A stretch of DNA of 61,488 bases, taken from a virus. Where the stretch lies: the IMG/VR virus record IMGVR_UViG_3300024299_000013, positions 1-61,488 of that record; one strand, 5' to 3'. Shown in pieces: positions 28,534 to 37,155 of this stretch. The stretch's first letter is position 1. Every line of letters begins with the position of its first letter. The notes below the pieces were generated by a model. That model saw only the letters and a program-made list of their open reading frames with translations. It was not told the DNA's origin and made no database searches. A program made the translations under genes and the position numbers.

Positions 28534-29655
28534 ATGAGCAATCGCTCAAAAGCGTTCTTTATTAACGGTGGTGCAGGTCGTGTTCTTTGTTCAATTCCAG
28601 CATTAGAAAAATACGAAAGAGAGTCTGGAGATAAGGATTTTGTCATTGTATGCGAAGGTGGTATGGAGTTTTATAAAGGACACCCCACATTACATAAACA
28701 TGCATATGATTCTTGGCATAAAGGTTTATTTGAAAACCACTTAAAAGATAAAGATATAGTTTCTCCAGAACCATATAGGGTTTGGGATTACTATAACCAA
28801 AAGTGTTCTTTATCTGAAGGGTTTGATATTGAAATTAATGGCAGGAGTAGTGAAGAAAACACCATTTCCGACCCAGTTATCAAACTAACTAAAGCCGAGT
28901 CTATTCAAGGATATCAGGCTATTCAAGAAATTAAAGCAGGTACTGGCAAAGATAAGGTTTTAGTGATTCAACCATTCGGAAGGTCTGTTGTACAAGAAGG
29001 TGATTTTATATACGACCCTTCTTCACGTTCTTTTGAACTTAGTAATATTAATGCACTTATCTACGAACTACGTACAGAGTATGCAGTTATTATTATGTCT
29101 GAAATTCAGATCCCATTAGAGAAAGACAATGAACATGCGACAGCACAACCACAAATACAAGACATTAGAATGTGGGCCTCAATTATCAGCAGTGCAGATC
29201 ATTTCTTAGGATGTGATTCTGTTGGTCAACATATAGCAAAGGCTGTGGGCACTACAGCAACAATCGTTACTGGATCAACATACCCGATCAACATCACGTA
29301 CCCTAACTACGAAGGTTTTGATATAATTGATGTAGGAGAAGGACGTAGAGAATATTCTCCGATCCGCATATCTATGGATGATGAGCGAGATAGAGCCAAC
29401 AACGATTGCATTTCAATGACACCCGACCAAGAGGTAGAAGTGTTAGAGTCTTGTATTAAGTTTATGGGCAAAGGTGAATTATTTACAGGAGAAGTTAATA
29501 CAACAAAAACAGACAGTGGGTGTTGTAGTTCAGGGAAACCTGTTATGACGGATGTTGGGACATACCCAACATATGATATGTCAAAAGGTAATGCAGAAGG
29601 GCTACTAACATCAAACAGTGCTGCTGATGTAATGAATAACAACGAAGAAGGATAA
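28534..29655 (+). CDS. GT9-family (heptosyltransferase-like) glycosyltransferase (373 aa)
   Basis: Probable GT-B glycosyltransferase. The N-terminus AFFINGGAGRVLCSIPALEK is the Gly-rich acceptor-side loop. FLGCDSVGQHIAKAVGTTAT (residues 224-243) is the GT9 donor-binding motif, normally a DSG...H form and here DSVGQH. It stands beside hldD and hldE, which make ADP-heptose, so a heptose donor is likely. The acceptor may be host LPS or a phage tail protein. The last 40 residues are low in order and contain a CC pair. Protein O-heptosyltransferases are an alternative, but their CxxC iron site was not seen. The ribosome site is AGGTGAGG. Confidence 0.75.
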   Translation: MSNRSKAFFINGGAGRVLCSIPALEKYERESGDKDFVIVCEGGMEFYKGHPTLHKHAYDSWHKGLFENHLKDKDIVSPEPYRVWDYYNQKCSLSEGFDIEINGRSSEENTISDPVIKLTKAESIQGYQAIQEIKAGTGKDKVLVIQPFGRSVVQEGDFIYDPSSRSFELSNINALIYELRTEYAVIIMSEIQIPLEKDNEHATAQPQIQDIRMWASIISSADHFLGCDSVGQHIAKAVGTTATIVTGSTYPINITYPNYEGFDIIDVGEGRREYSPIRISMDDERDRANNDCISMTPDQEVEVLESCIKFMGKGELFTGEVNTTKTDSGCCSSGKPVMTDVGTYPTYDMSKGNAEGLLTSNSAADVMNNNEEG

Positions 29656-29661
29656 TATATT

Positions 29662-31434
29662 ATGAGTCAGTGGATTGCAGGTATTGCTAGAGGTCACAAT
29701 GGTGGTGTGTGTTTGTTAAAAGACGGAGAGATTGTTTTTGCTATTGAGGAAGAGCGTCTAAGTCGTAAGAAGTATGATGGTGGACCTTTTGCTTCAATTG
29801 TTAAAATCTTAGAATATACAGATAAGTTAGATTACTTAGTTATATCTCACACACAACCAGATACGAGTCGTGTAGACTTTTCGGGTGGTGATGTATATAC
29901 AGGTCTTGCGATGAAACTAAAGTTGATTGAGGATGATAATCAGGTGTTTATGATGGATAAATGGCATCATAAAATGCACGCATCTTGTGCATTTTATAGG
30001 TCCGGATTTGATTCTGCGTGTGCTGTTATTGTAGATGGTGCAGGTACGTTTATTCCTATGAATATTAACGGACAGGAAGAGATGACTTGGGAGTTAGAGT
30101 CTATTATCAAATGCAGCTATCCTGCTAACTTTAAAACATTATACAAGCACCAAGGCGGCAGAGGGCCATGGCCTGGTACTAATATCAAAGATCTAGCAGC
30201 CGATCGCGAGGGTGAGTCAGGGGATTTTGAATTAATTTTAGATGACAGTGCGGGTATCGTTAAAGCATATGAAGCAGTAACTCAGTATTGTGGTTGGCAG
30301 CCTATTGAAGCAGGAAAGACTATGGGTTTGTTTCCATACGGCAAACCTAATGACGAAATTCCAGATATATACACAGATAGAGATGGTGCTAAATGGAAGA
30401 CCACAGATAGAAACTTTGTCATCCCAACGTATCCTAACGGAGCCATAATAAACACAGGCAGATACGGTGTATTGGAATCTGATATTGAAGACGGAGATGA
30501 CCTTACTTTACTACAAAACCGTAGAGATATGGCATACGCAGTACAGACCGAATCTCAACAGATGGTACTTGATTTAATTCGTAAAGCAGTTAAGATGAGT
30601 GGAGAGAAAAACGTAGTTATTTCTGGTGGTTATGGATTAAACTGTGTTGCTAACTACTGGTACTTAGAGCAATTGAAAGACGAAGATATTAATATTTACG
30701 TAGAACCAATTTCAAACGATGCAGGAACTGCTATGGGTGCAGCTATGCTTGTTCATCATGTTAAAACCAATAGCAGTGTTAATAGAGGAATGGGTGAGTC
30801 TTTGTATCTTGGTCCAGTTCAAGAAGAAGAGATTGGGATTGTCGAAGCTATTGTAGAGAAATACAACGGTGTAGTTACTTACAACAAAACATCTAAAGAT
30901 GCTGTTGATTTGATTATGAATGGAAATATTGTTACGTTGTTCCAAGACCGTTGTGAGAATGGTCCAAGAGCATTAGGCAACCGTTCTATCTTATTTGACC
31001 CACGTACTCAAGATGGAAAGGATTACGTTAATAGTGTGAAACATCGTGAATACTTTAGACCTTTTGCTGGTTCAATTTTACACGAACACGCGCACGAATG
31101 GTTTGATATGAGAGGACTAGAAGAATCTCCTCATATGATGTATGCTATGAATTGTCGACCTGGTGTTGAAGAAAAGATCCCTGCTATTATTCACGTTGAT
31201 GGTACTTGTAGAATTCAGACTGTTAAAGAACATCAGAATCCAGTTTACTACGAGATGATCAAAGAGTTTTATGATCAAACAGGAGTACCGATTCTTTTCA
31301 ACACATCATTCAACTTAGGTGGTGAACCACTAGTAGAAACTATTGACGATGCAGTTAGAACACTTAAAGACAGTGATATTGAATATTTGTATATTCCACA
31401 TAATGGAATTATTATCGAGGTAAAGAATAGTTAG
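29662..31434 (+). CDS. NodU/TobZ-type carbamoyltransferase (590 aa)
   Basis: Transfers a carbamoyl group from carbamoyl phosphate through carbamoyl-AMP to a hydroxyl, usually on a sugar. Visible motifs: HNGGVCLLKDG (residues 12-22), IEEERLSRKKYDGG, the metal-type HHKMH (His102 and His106), VIVDGAG, the ATP-type VISGGYGLNC (319-328), GPRALGNRSIL (434-444), HREYFRPFAGS and PILFNTSFNLGGEP. Length is that of the family, and both the Kae1-like and C-terminal domains are complete. It follows the GT9 gene by six bases, so the two probably act on the same glycan. Such genes recur near tail-fibre genes of marine T4-like phages. Substrate not determinable from sequence. Confidence 0.9.
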   Translation: MSQWIAGIARGHNGGVCLLKDGEIVFAIEEERLSRKKYDGGPFASIVKILEYTDKLDYLVISHTQPDTSRVDFSGGDVYTGLAMKLKLIEDDNQVFMMDKWHHKMHASCAFYRSGFDSACAVIVDGAGTFIPMNINGQEEMTWELESIIKCSYPANFKTLYKHQGGRGPWPGTNIKDLAADREGESGDFELILDDSAGIVKAYEAVTQYCGWQPIEAGKTMGLFPYGKPNDEIPDIYTDRDGAKWKTTDRNFVIPTYPNGAIINTGRYGVLESDIEDGDDLTLLQNRRDMAYAVQTESQQMVLDLIRKAVKMSGEKNVVISGGYGLNCVANYWYLEQLKDEDINIYVEPISNDAGTAMGAAMLVHHVKTNSSVNRGMGESLYLGPVQEEEIGIVEAIVEKYNGVVTYNKTSKDAVDLIMNGNIVTLFQDRCENGPRALGNRSILFDPRTQDGKDYVNSVKHREYFRPFAGSILHEHAHEWFDMRGLEESPHMMYAMNCRPGVEEKIPAIIHVDGTCRIQTVKEHQNPVYYEMIKEFYDQTGVPILFNTSFNLGGEPLVETIDDAVRTLKDSDIEYLYIPHNGIIIEVKNS

Positions 31435-31477
31435 AGTAATACATCAACATTAAACAATATAAGAAGGGGAATTTATA

Positions 31478-31537
31478 GTGAACGCAAATTGCATTGTGAA
31501 TTTTATTATTAAAGACAAGGTTAGGAGAAGAAAATGA
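31478..31537 (+). CDS. Possible 19-codon leader peptide upstream of hldD
   Basis: A GTG start behind AAGAAGGGGA encodes MNANCIVNFIIKDKVRRRK and its TGA overlaps the hldD ATG (ATGA). The spacing suits translational coupling, but so short a frame may be chance. Confidence 0.25.
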   Translation: MNANCIVNFIIKDKVRRRK

Positions 31538-32526
31538 TTATAGTAACAGGTGGTGCGGGTTTTATCGGAAGTAGGTTAATTAAAGAACTCAATAATAGAG
31601 GGGTTGAAGACATTATTATAGTGGACGATATGTCTAAATCTAATAAGTTCAAAAATATGTTAGATTTAAAATTTGAATCTTATATCGATAAACAAGAGTT
31701 GTTACGATTATTAACAATTGCAGATTTCACCAACAATATTGGTATTATATATCACTACGGAGCAGAGTCCACAACAACGTGCGATGATGGCAAATACTTG
31801 ATGCAGAATAATTATCAGTTTTCAAAAGAAATATTAGATTATTGTTATCATAACAACGTTCCTTTACAATTTGCCTCAAGCGCGGCGGTATATGGAGATA
31901 GTGATGAGTTTAACGACGAGATCGATGAATATAAACCGAATAACCTATACGGATACACAAAACTTTTAATTGATAAAAGAATGAGACGAATGTTGTCCAA
32001 AACATCATTCAGAACTCCTATGCAATCTCTTAGATTCTTTAATGTAATATCTGATGGAGAGTTTGAGCAACATAAGGAAGGAATGAAGTCCCCCACGGCT
32101 TGGATGAAAGATCAGCTAGATTCAATTGACGGTCAAATTGAATTGTTTGAGGGTTCGGATGAAATCAAACGAGACTTCATCCATGTGGACGCAGTGATTG
32201 AAATGGCATTAGATATCATGCCACCGAATATTGAAGGTTTTACAACTCAAGGAATATTTAACATCGGAACAGGAGAATCTAAGAGTTTTAAAGATGTCGC
32301 CGAGGCAATGATTGCTAATAATAATTCAGGAAAAATAGTGAACGTTCCTATGCCCAAGAATATTGCCAAAGGATACCAACATTACACTTGCGCCGACATG
32401 AGTAATTATGCAGATAGAGTAGAGGACGGGATGCCTCCTCCTAAGGAAATATCCATAGAAGAACGTTTAAAAAAATACCCAAAAAATCAAGATAACTCAA
32501 ACGCACCACAACATATTCTTAAATAG
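31534..32526 (+). CDS. hldD: ADP-L-glycero-D-manno-heptose 6-epimerase-like (HldD)
   Basis: NAD(P)-dependent SDR epimerase that converts ADP-D-glycero- to ADP-L-glycero-D-manno-heptose. Present: TGGAGFIGS (residues 5-13) for the cofactor, the HldD-type HYGAESTTTCDDGKYLMQNN (74-93), SSAAVYG (115-121), the catalytic Tyr139-x3-Lys143 in LYGYTK, LFEGSDEIKRDFIHV and IFNIGTGESKSF. The alignment with E. coli HldD (310 aa) holds over the whole length from memory. The start has TTAGGAG seven bases upstream. The end overlaps the convergent cupin gene by eight bases. The presence of HldE opposite confirms the pathway. Confidence 0.9.
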   Translation: MIIVTGGAGFIGSRLIKELNNRGVEDIIIVDDMSKSNKFKNMLDLKFESYIDKQELLRLLTIADFTNNIGIIYHYGAESTTTCDDGKYLMQNNYQFSKEILDYCYHNNVPLQFASSAAVYGDSDEFNDEIDEYKPNNLYGYTKLLIDKRMRRMLSKTSFRTPMQSLRFFNVISDGEFEQHKEGMKSPTAWMKDQLDSIDGQIELFEGSDEIKRDFIHVDAVIEMALDIMPPNIEGFTTQGIFNIGTGESKSFKDVAEAMIANNNSGKIVNVPMPKNIAKGYQHYTCADMSNYADRVEDGMPPPKEISIEERLKKYPKNQDNSNAPQHILK

Positions 32527-32872
32527 TCTGGCTGTCTCCAGGGCGAATACGGTAGTTATCTTCAACTGAATCTTTTGATGAAACTTCCATAATTACTGTA
32601 TCGTCTTCCAAACAAGTTACTTGATGGGGGGTGAATGGTTCAATACGAATCTTCTCCCCTTTTTCAATTATAACAAATGATGTTGAAGAATCACTCAAGT
32701 CCATCAATTCAACTTTGATACTACCACTTAGGATTTTCCAAGTTTCGTCTTTCACTTTATGAAAATGCATAGAGGACTTATGTCCTTTCTTTTCAAAGTG
32801 CAACTCTTTCATACAATATAAATCATTACTTTCAATGATTTCTTCGTGTCCCCAACCCTTTTTAATTATCAT
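32519..32872 (-). CDS. Small cupin, sugar-isomerase-like (117 aa)
   Basis: Single-domain cupin. The metal motif is visible as HFHKVKDETWKILSG (His-x-His-x4-Glu-x6-Gly), with the second motif around PFTPHQV. The opening GWGHEEIIESNDLYCMKELH resembles small phosphomannose-isomerase/WxcM-like sugar cupins. It overlaps the end of hldE by 11 bases and is co-directional with it, so it is probably translated from the hldE mRNA and acts on a heptose or related sugar. Its 3' end overlaps hldD tail to tail. Enzymatic role is inferred; a binding or regulatory cupin remains possible. Confidence 0.7.
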   Translation of the reverse strand: MIIKKGWGHEEIIESNDLYCMKELHFEKKGHKSSMHFHKVKDETWKILSGSIKVELMDLSDSSTSFVIIEKGEKIRIEPFTPHQVTCLEDDTVIMEVSSKDSVEDNYRIRPGDSQTI

Positions 32873-34109
32873 TTTTAATCCTATCTATTACACTCGTTGT
32901 ACTCTTTCCTTCTAGCGTTGGAAAAATTACTACTTCATCAACTATATCATGACCCACAACAGTTTCTACTGTGTAGTCACCACCTTTCACGATGACGTTT
33001 GTTTTTAACTCTTTAATCAAATCGATTGGAGTATCGTCGTCAAATATAATAACTTCGTCCACTCCCTCAATACTTTCTAATACTACCTTTCTTTCTTGCT
33101 CATTGTTGATTGGTTTTCTTTTGATTCTTTCAACAGATTTATCTGAATTCAATCCAACAATTAACCTATTACCTAACTTGGCAGATTCTTTTAGTAAGGC
33201 GATATGTCCACTATGAATGATATCGAAACAACCGTTAGTAAACACAACTTTTTCTACAACGTCTTCGTATATGGGGATTGATGTTCCCACTTTACCAACT
33301 ACAACACCAGCTGCTCTGTTTGCCTTTCTCATAGCACTTTCAACCCCTTCGTGTAGGAACGACGCAAACGTCGCTATAACAGTGTCTCCTGCTCCCGTCA
33401 CATCAAAGACTTCTTTTGCTTCGGAATCTAAACTAATTATTTCCCCACCTTTACCTACCCAAGTCATACCATCGGCACCGAGAGTAACAAGTATTCCTTG
33501 TAAGTCTAATTCTATAACAGTCATTAATGCTCGGTCAACGGAAAATTCACCATACACTTCTTCAAACTCTTTCTTGTTAGGAGTTAAACAATACGCACCG
33601 CTGTATTTGAACCAATCAGTTCCTTTGGGGTCTATAATAACAGGTACATCAAAACCCATTAGATATTCTAAATATTCGCTGTGAATTGTTCCTTTATTAT
33701 AATCAGAAACGATTATTACATCTGGAGTATTTTCAAGTTTATTTGTATATGGGTATGAGATATTCCCGTGGTCAACCCTGACTAATTGATGATTATCAGA
33801 CATGATTCTAATCTTAGAAATAGTCTTATTTTCATACGAGTAACTGAAGTTAAATTTAACGTCATTTTCAGTCATTTTTTTGGTAATAATCATTGACGCA
33901 TTGTCATACCCTACGCACCCTAGGCTCGTCACCTTGGAACAAAACGTCCTTGATGTAAGAGCAACGTTAGCTGCTCCACCAAGTACGTGAGATACGGAGA
34001 TACCGTCTACTATCGGCACTGGAGCTTCTGGGGATATTCTGGTACTGGTTCCATTCCAGTATTCGTCTAGCATTACATCACCAACAACGACTATATTCTT
34101 TTCATTCAT
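32862..34109 (-). CDS. hldE: Bifunctional heptose-7-phosphate kinase / heptose-1-phosphate adenylyltransferase (HldE)
   Basis: Makes ADP-D-glycero-beta-D-manno-heptose in two steps. Residues 1-280 are a ribokinase-family kinase: GDVMLDEYWNG, RISPEAPVPIV, LGGAANVA and the DVTGAGD anion hole near 236-242. Residues 288-415 are a nucleotidyltransferase with TNGCFDIIHSGH (HxGH at 299-302) and GLNSDKSVERIKR. At 415 aa it is somewhat shorter than E. coli HldE (477) but both domains are whole. The ATG at 34109 is preferred to the TTG six bases upstream. This and the cupin are the only convincing - strand genes here. GmhA and GmhB are not in the window and may come from the host. Confidence 0.92.
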   Translation of the reverse strand: MNEKNIVVVGDVMLDEYWNGTSTRISPEAPVPIVDGISVSHVLGGAANVALTSRTFCSKVTSLGCVGYDNASMIITKKMTENDVKFNFSYSYENKTISKIRIMSDNHQLVRVDHGNISYPYTNKLENTPDVIIVSDYNKGTIHSEYLEYLMGFDVPVIIDPKGTDWFKYSGAYCLTPNKKEFEEVYGEFSVDRALMTVIELDLQGILVTLGADGMTWVGKGGEIISLDSEAKEVFDVTGAGDTVIATFASFLHEGVESAMRKANRAAGVVVGKVGTSIPIYEDVVEKVVFTNGCFDIIHSGHIALLKESAKLGNRLIVGLNSDKSVERIKRKPINNEQERKVVLESIEGVDEVIIFDDDTPIDLIKELKTNVIVKGGDYTVETVVGHDIVDEVVIFPTLEGKSTTSVIDRIKNDN

Positions 34110-34127
34110 TCGCAAGCTCTTATTTTA

Positions 34128-34135
34128 TATAAATA
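34128..34135 (+). promoter_or_regulatory. Late promoter box before the small membrane-protein genes
   Basis: TATAAATAG on the + strand in the divergent gap between hldE and the 84-aa gene. No convincing - strand promoter for hldE was found here. Confidence 0.65.
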
Positions 34136-34184
34136 GTATAATTACGTAAATATGTATAATACATTAAAAACAAGGACATTCCCA

Positions 34185-34439
34185 ATGGAAGATTTAAACA
34201 ACATTAGGGACTCTATTGATATTATGAAAGAACGAATCACTCGCCTCGAAGAAAAGATGAAGACTGTTTATCACAGAACACAACGCATCGAGGATAAGTT
34301 GGATAAGTTGATTGAGCAAGGACAGGGTCAAAATATAGACATTGCAACAAATCAAATTCAAATCGGAAATGGTGAGAGAATGTTTTGGCTTGTGGCGTCC
34401 GCAGTAATTGGATTAGTTATGTATTGGTTAAAGGGTTAA
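34185..34439 (+). CDS. Small coiled-coil protein with C-terminal membrane anchor, XhlA-like (84 aa)
   Basis: Residues 1-50 form an amphipathic coiled coil (MKERITRLEEKMKTV, then RIEDKLDKLIEQ) and about 63-82 a single membrane helix (FWLVASAVIGLVMYWL) followed by KG. This layout is that of XhlA/holin-associated proteins. The ATG at 34185 is preferred because AAGGA stands eight bases before it; the frame also has an ATG at 34152 without a ribosome site. It lies four bases before a second membrane protein, so the pair could be a holin and partner. No lysin lies nearby, so lysis function is only inferred. Confidence 0.6.
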   Translation: MEDLNNIRDSIDIMKERITRLEEKMKTVYHRTQRIEDKLDKLIEQGQGQNIDIATNQIQIGNGERMFWLVASAVIGLVMYWLKG

Positions 34440-34443
34440 TATT

Positions 34444-34797
34444 ATGATTGAATTATTATTTGATTTTGAGATGTTTTTAAGTATTATGGTATCCACATTA
34501 GGTTTCGGTGGATTCTTTTTCACACTGAAACATAGAAAGTTTTATTCTGTGTGGGCAAGGTCATCAATATTATTGGGGTCGTTGACTTCATTTTTACACC
34601 TATACAACTTTGAATATATCAGAGAAACTTTGTTGATGTCTGAATATGCTATGCTTTGTATATTAGTAGAGACAATGTTTAGTTTATCTATATTACTATT
34701 CACATTTACTATATTAAGGTTCAAATGGAAATGGCAGGTTGACGTACATAATCACTGTACGGCAGCCGAATGTCCTCTTGTTCAAAAGTATAAATAG
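34444..34797 (+). CDS. Small membrane protein with about three membrane segments (117 aa)
   Basis: Hydrophobic segments at roughly residues 7-28, 38-55 and 62-92, then a polar tail ending HNHCTAAECPLVQKYK. No family recognised. Position immediately after the XhlA-like gene and before gp13 under a late box suggests a holin or a membrane component used late. The ribosome site is poor, so translation may be coupled to the gene before it. The stop overlaps a further late promoter box. Confidence 0.55.
   Translation: MIELLFDFEMFLSIMVSTLGFGGFFFTLKHRKFYSVWARSSILLGSLTSFLHLYNFEYIRETLLMSEYAMLCILVETMFSLSILLFTFTILRFKWKWQVDVHNHCTAAECPLVQKYK
34789..34796 (+). promoter_or_regulatory. Late promoter box before gene 13
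   Basis: TATAAATAG overlapping the stop of the membrane-protein gene, 22 bp before the gp13 start. It probably drives the 13-14-15-16-17 block. Confidence 0.7.
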
Positions 34798-34818
34798 TAT
34801 TAAAATAAGAGAGTTATT

Positions 34819-35697
34819 ATGGCAAAGGTACAATCAGCAACAGAATTAAAAGAATACGCATACCGTAGATTGGGTTATCCAAAGGTAGAAATACAAGTGG
34901 ACGATACTCAGGCAATGGATCGTATTGACGATGCTGTTCAATTATTCGTAGAACGACATTTTGATGGTGTTGAAGAAAAGTATATCACTATCACGTTTGA
35001 TGCTACAGATGAAGCAAATCAGTATATCACTATGCCAGATGATGTGATTGCCGTTACTCGCATTTACGAACCTGGAAGATATTCTTCAGAAGCAATGAGT
35101 GATGTTAGATATAAAATTATGTTTGACCAAATGTTCGATATGACTAAAGTTAGTATGCAATACTACGAAATGACTATGCAGAACCTTTCTATGATATCTG
35201 ATTACTTTAATCCAGACAGAACATTCACATTCAACAAAGCAAACAATCGTTTATATTCTCATTCTGGAACAATCTTAGGTCCATCTTGTAAAGTTAAAGG
35301 TGTTTGTTCTGATGTTGCGTTTACGACTGATGCTACTTGTACTGCTGGTGCAGGAACTTGGACAGCATATTCTTCTGAGTCAGTTTGCGAAGCAGCTGGG
35401 TCATTGTGGTACGAAGGAAGTAAAATGATGCTTCGTGGTTTTGTTGGTTTAAATCCAGACGAAACTGCTGGCTATGCTCTTGATGTATATAACGATGAGT
35501 GGATGAAGAAGTACACTACTGCTCTTATTAAGAAGCAGTGGGGTTCAAATATGAAACAATTTGACGGAATGCCATTACCTGGAGGAATCGTTGTTAATGG
35601 ACAACAACTCTGGGATGAAGCAAACGAAGAAATTCTAAGATTAGAAGAACAATTCTCGCTTGAGTATGAAATGCCAACTAACTTTTTGGTAGGTTAA
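34819..35697 (+). CDS. 13: Neck protein gp13
   Basis: Head completion (neck) protein that with gp14 joins the packaged head to the tail. The opening ATELKEYAYRRLGYPKVEIQ and the block FNPDRTFTFNKANNRLY fit the gp13 family; 292 aa against 309 in T4. Odd feature: residues about 156-199 carry two adjacent Cys-Gly-Trp motifs (CSDVAFTTDATCTAGAGTW and SVCEAAGSLW) that look like an insertion and recur in other virion proteins of this window. It lies four bases before gp14, in T4 order. Confidence 0.9.
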   Translation: MAKVQSATELKEYAYRRLGYPKVEIQVDDTQAMDRIDDAVQLFVERHFDGVEEKYITITFDATDEANQYITMPDDVIAVTRIYEPGRYSSEAMSDVRYKIMFDQMFDMTKVSMQYYEMTMQNLSMISDYFNPDRTFTFNKANNRLYSHSGTILGPSCKVKGVCSDVAFTTDATCTAGAGTWTAYSSESVCEAAGSLWYEGSKMMLRGFVGLNPDETAGYALDVYNDEWMKKYTTALIKKQWGSNMKQFDGMPLPGGIVVNGQQLWDEANEEILRLEEQFSLEYEMPTNFLVG

Positions 35698-35701
35698 TCA
35701 A

Positions 35702-36313
35702 ATGGGTATGTTTGACAATATGTCCAAATCAACAATGATTAAGGATATGGTTGAAGAAATAGTAGAAACCATTGGATTCTCCGCTAAGTATCTACCACGT
35801 AAGTATAAAAACTTAGATCCAATTTTTGGAGAAGATCCAACAAGTCATTTTGATACGGTATGGACTTTGAATATTCTCGTAGACGAATATCAAGACTACG
35901 GTGATGTTGGAGATTTCTATTCTAAATTCGGTGTTCAAGTAACAGACGAAATGAAGGTGTCTTTTACTAAGAAATCATTTGCAGAGCAAACAGTTGCAAC
36001 GGATGACGATATGCCGATTGCTGGAGACTTATTATACTTTGGAGACCTTGAGGCATTGTTTCAAGTATCGTTCGTAGGCAACGATTCTTCGTTCTACCCT
36101 ACACCAGATGGCCCTCAACACGTATGGCAATTAACCCTTAAACCTTGGGAATATGGTCATGAAGATATTGTTGTTGCTGATTCTGAGATAGAAGGACTAG
36201 AAGCAGATATTAAATCTAATTTGAATAACGAATTAGGCACACCAGATTGGGATGTAGAAGACGACGATGTATTAAACTTCGAAGAAATGAACCCATTCGG
36301 AACAATAGGATAA
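35702..36313 (+). CDS. 14: Neck protein gp14
   Basis: Head completion protein acting with gp13 at the neck. The N-terminal segment ending FSAKYLPRKYKNLDPIFGED and the middle MKVSFTKKSFAEQ are gp14-like; 203 aa against 256 in T4, the shortening being mainly C-terminal. The C-terminal 40 residues are acidic. Order 13-14-15 as in T4 with four-base gaps on both sides. Confidence 0.88.
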   Translation: MGMFDNMSKSTMIKDMVEEIVETIGFSAKYLPRKYKNLDPIFGEDPTSHFDTVWTLNILVDEYQDYGDVGDFYSKFGVQVTDEMKVSFTKKSFAEQTVATDDDMPIAGDLLYFGDLEALFQVSFVGNDSSFYPTPDGPQHVWQLTLKPWEYGHEDIVVADSEIEGLEADIKSNLNNELGTPDWDVEDDDVLNFEEMNPFGTIG

Positions 36314-36317
36314 TATT

Positions 36318-37139
36318 ATGTTTGGAACTACTTGGTATCATGGAACTACACGTAAACTTATTGTAGCATTTGCGTCAGTATTTAATAACATTCACGTACA
36401 AAGAAAAGAATCAGACGGCACTTTAGTTACAGATATTAAAGTACCTATCGCATATGAGTCTCAAATGAAGTATATGGCGAGATTGATTAAAGATTCTAAA
36501 AAGAATAGACAAGTCCCTAGAATGGGATTTATCATGAATGGTATGGAGATAGACCCTGCACGTTCTATGAATCAAATGAACGAATTATCATTTGCACACG
36601 ATTCAGACGATACTAAAATGCATAAGATTTATGCACCGATACCGTATAATTTTAACTTTACATTAGATGTTTATGTAGATTACATGGACGATGGTTTACA
36701 AATTATTGAACAAATCGTTCCTTACTTTCAACCAGATTTTAACGTTGTTATTGAAGAAATCCCAGCATTGAATATAGAACGTGATATTCCTATTGTTCTC
36801 GGTGGAATCACAATGACTGATGAATTTGAAGGTGAATTTGGCGAACACAGAATTGTCAATTGGACATTAGATTTTGTAATGAAAGGTTGGGTTTATCCTC
36901 CTGTTACCGATGCTAAAATTATTAAAGAAATTATTACTAATTACAAACTTGCTGGGGCAGATGGCGATTTTGATTTTTCAAACTCTCCTATTATGGAACA
37001 AGTTAGAGAATCGGTCAACCCGATGACATCAGATGTTGATGACCCGTGGACAACTAAAGTCGAAGCAGGACACCCTGACAACCCTGATGACGCAACAGAC
37101 GTTGATACTATGAGTGAAGTTAAGTGGCCAGTAGAGTAA
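36318..37139 (+). CDS. 15: Tail sheath stabiliser gp15
   Basis: Tail terminator that caps the sheath and tube and binds the neck. The opening MFGTTWYHGTTRKLIVAFAS is close to the T4 gp15 N-terminus; VPIAYESQMKYMARL and RMGFIMNGMEIDPAR are further family blocks. 273 aa, essentially the T4 length (272). The last 35 residues are Asp/Pro-rich. It stands between gp14 and gp16 as in T4. Confidence 0.92.
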   Translation: MFGTTWYHGTTRKLIVAFASVFNNIHVQRKESDGTLVTDIKVPIAYESQMKYMARLIKDSKKNRQVPRMGFIMNGMEIDPARSMNQMNELSFAHDSDDTKMHKIYAPIPYNFNFTLDVYVDYMDDGLQIIEQIVPYFQPDFNVVIEEIPALNIERDIPIVLGGITMTDEFEGEFGEHRIVNWTLDFVMKGWVYPPVTDAKIIKEIITNYKLAGADGDFDFSNSPIMEQVRESVNPMTSDVDDPWTTKVEAGHPDNPDDATDVDTMSEVKWPVE

Positions 37140-37155
37140 ACAGTGAGATTATATT

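Noticed and set aside
34128-34150. - strand promoter for hldE from the reverse of the AT-rich gap
   Set aside because: TATA-like strings occur on the - strand but with no acceptable -35 at 16-18 bp; the + strand TATAAATA explains the sequence better.
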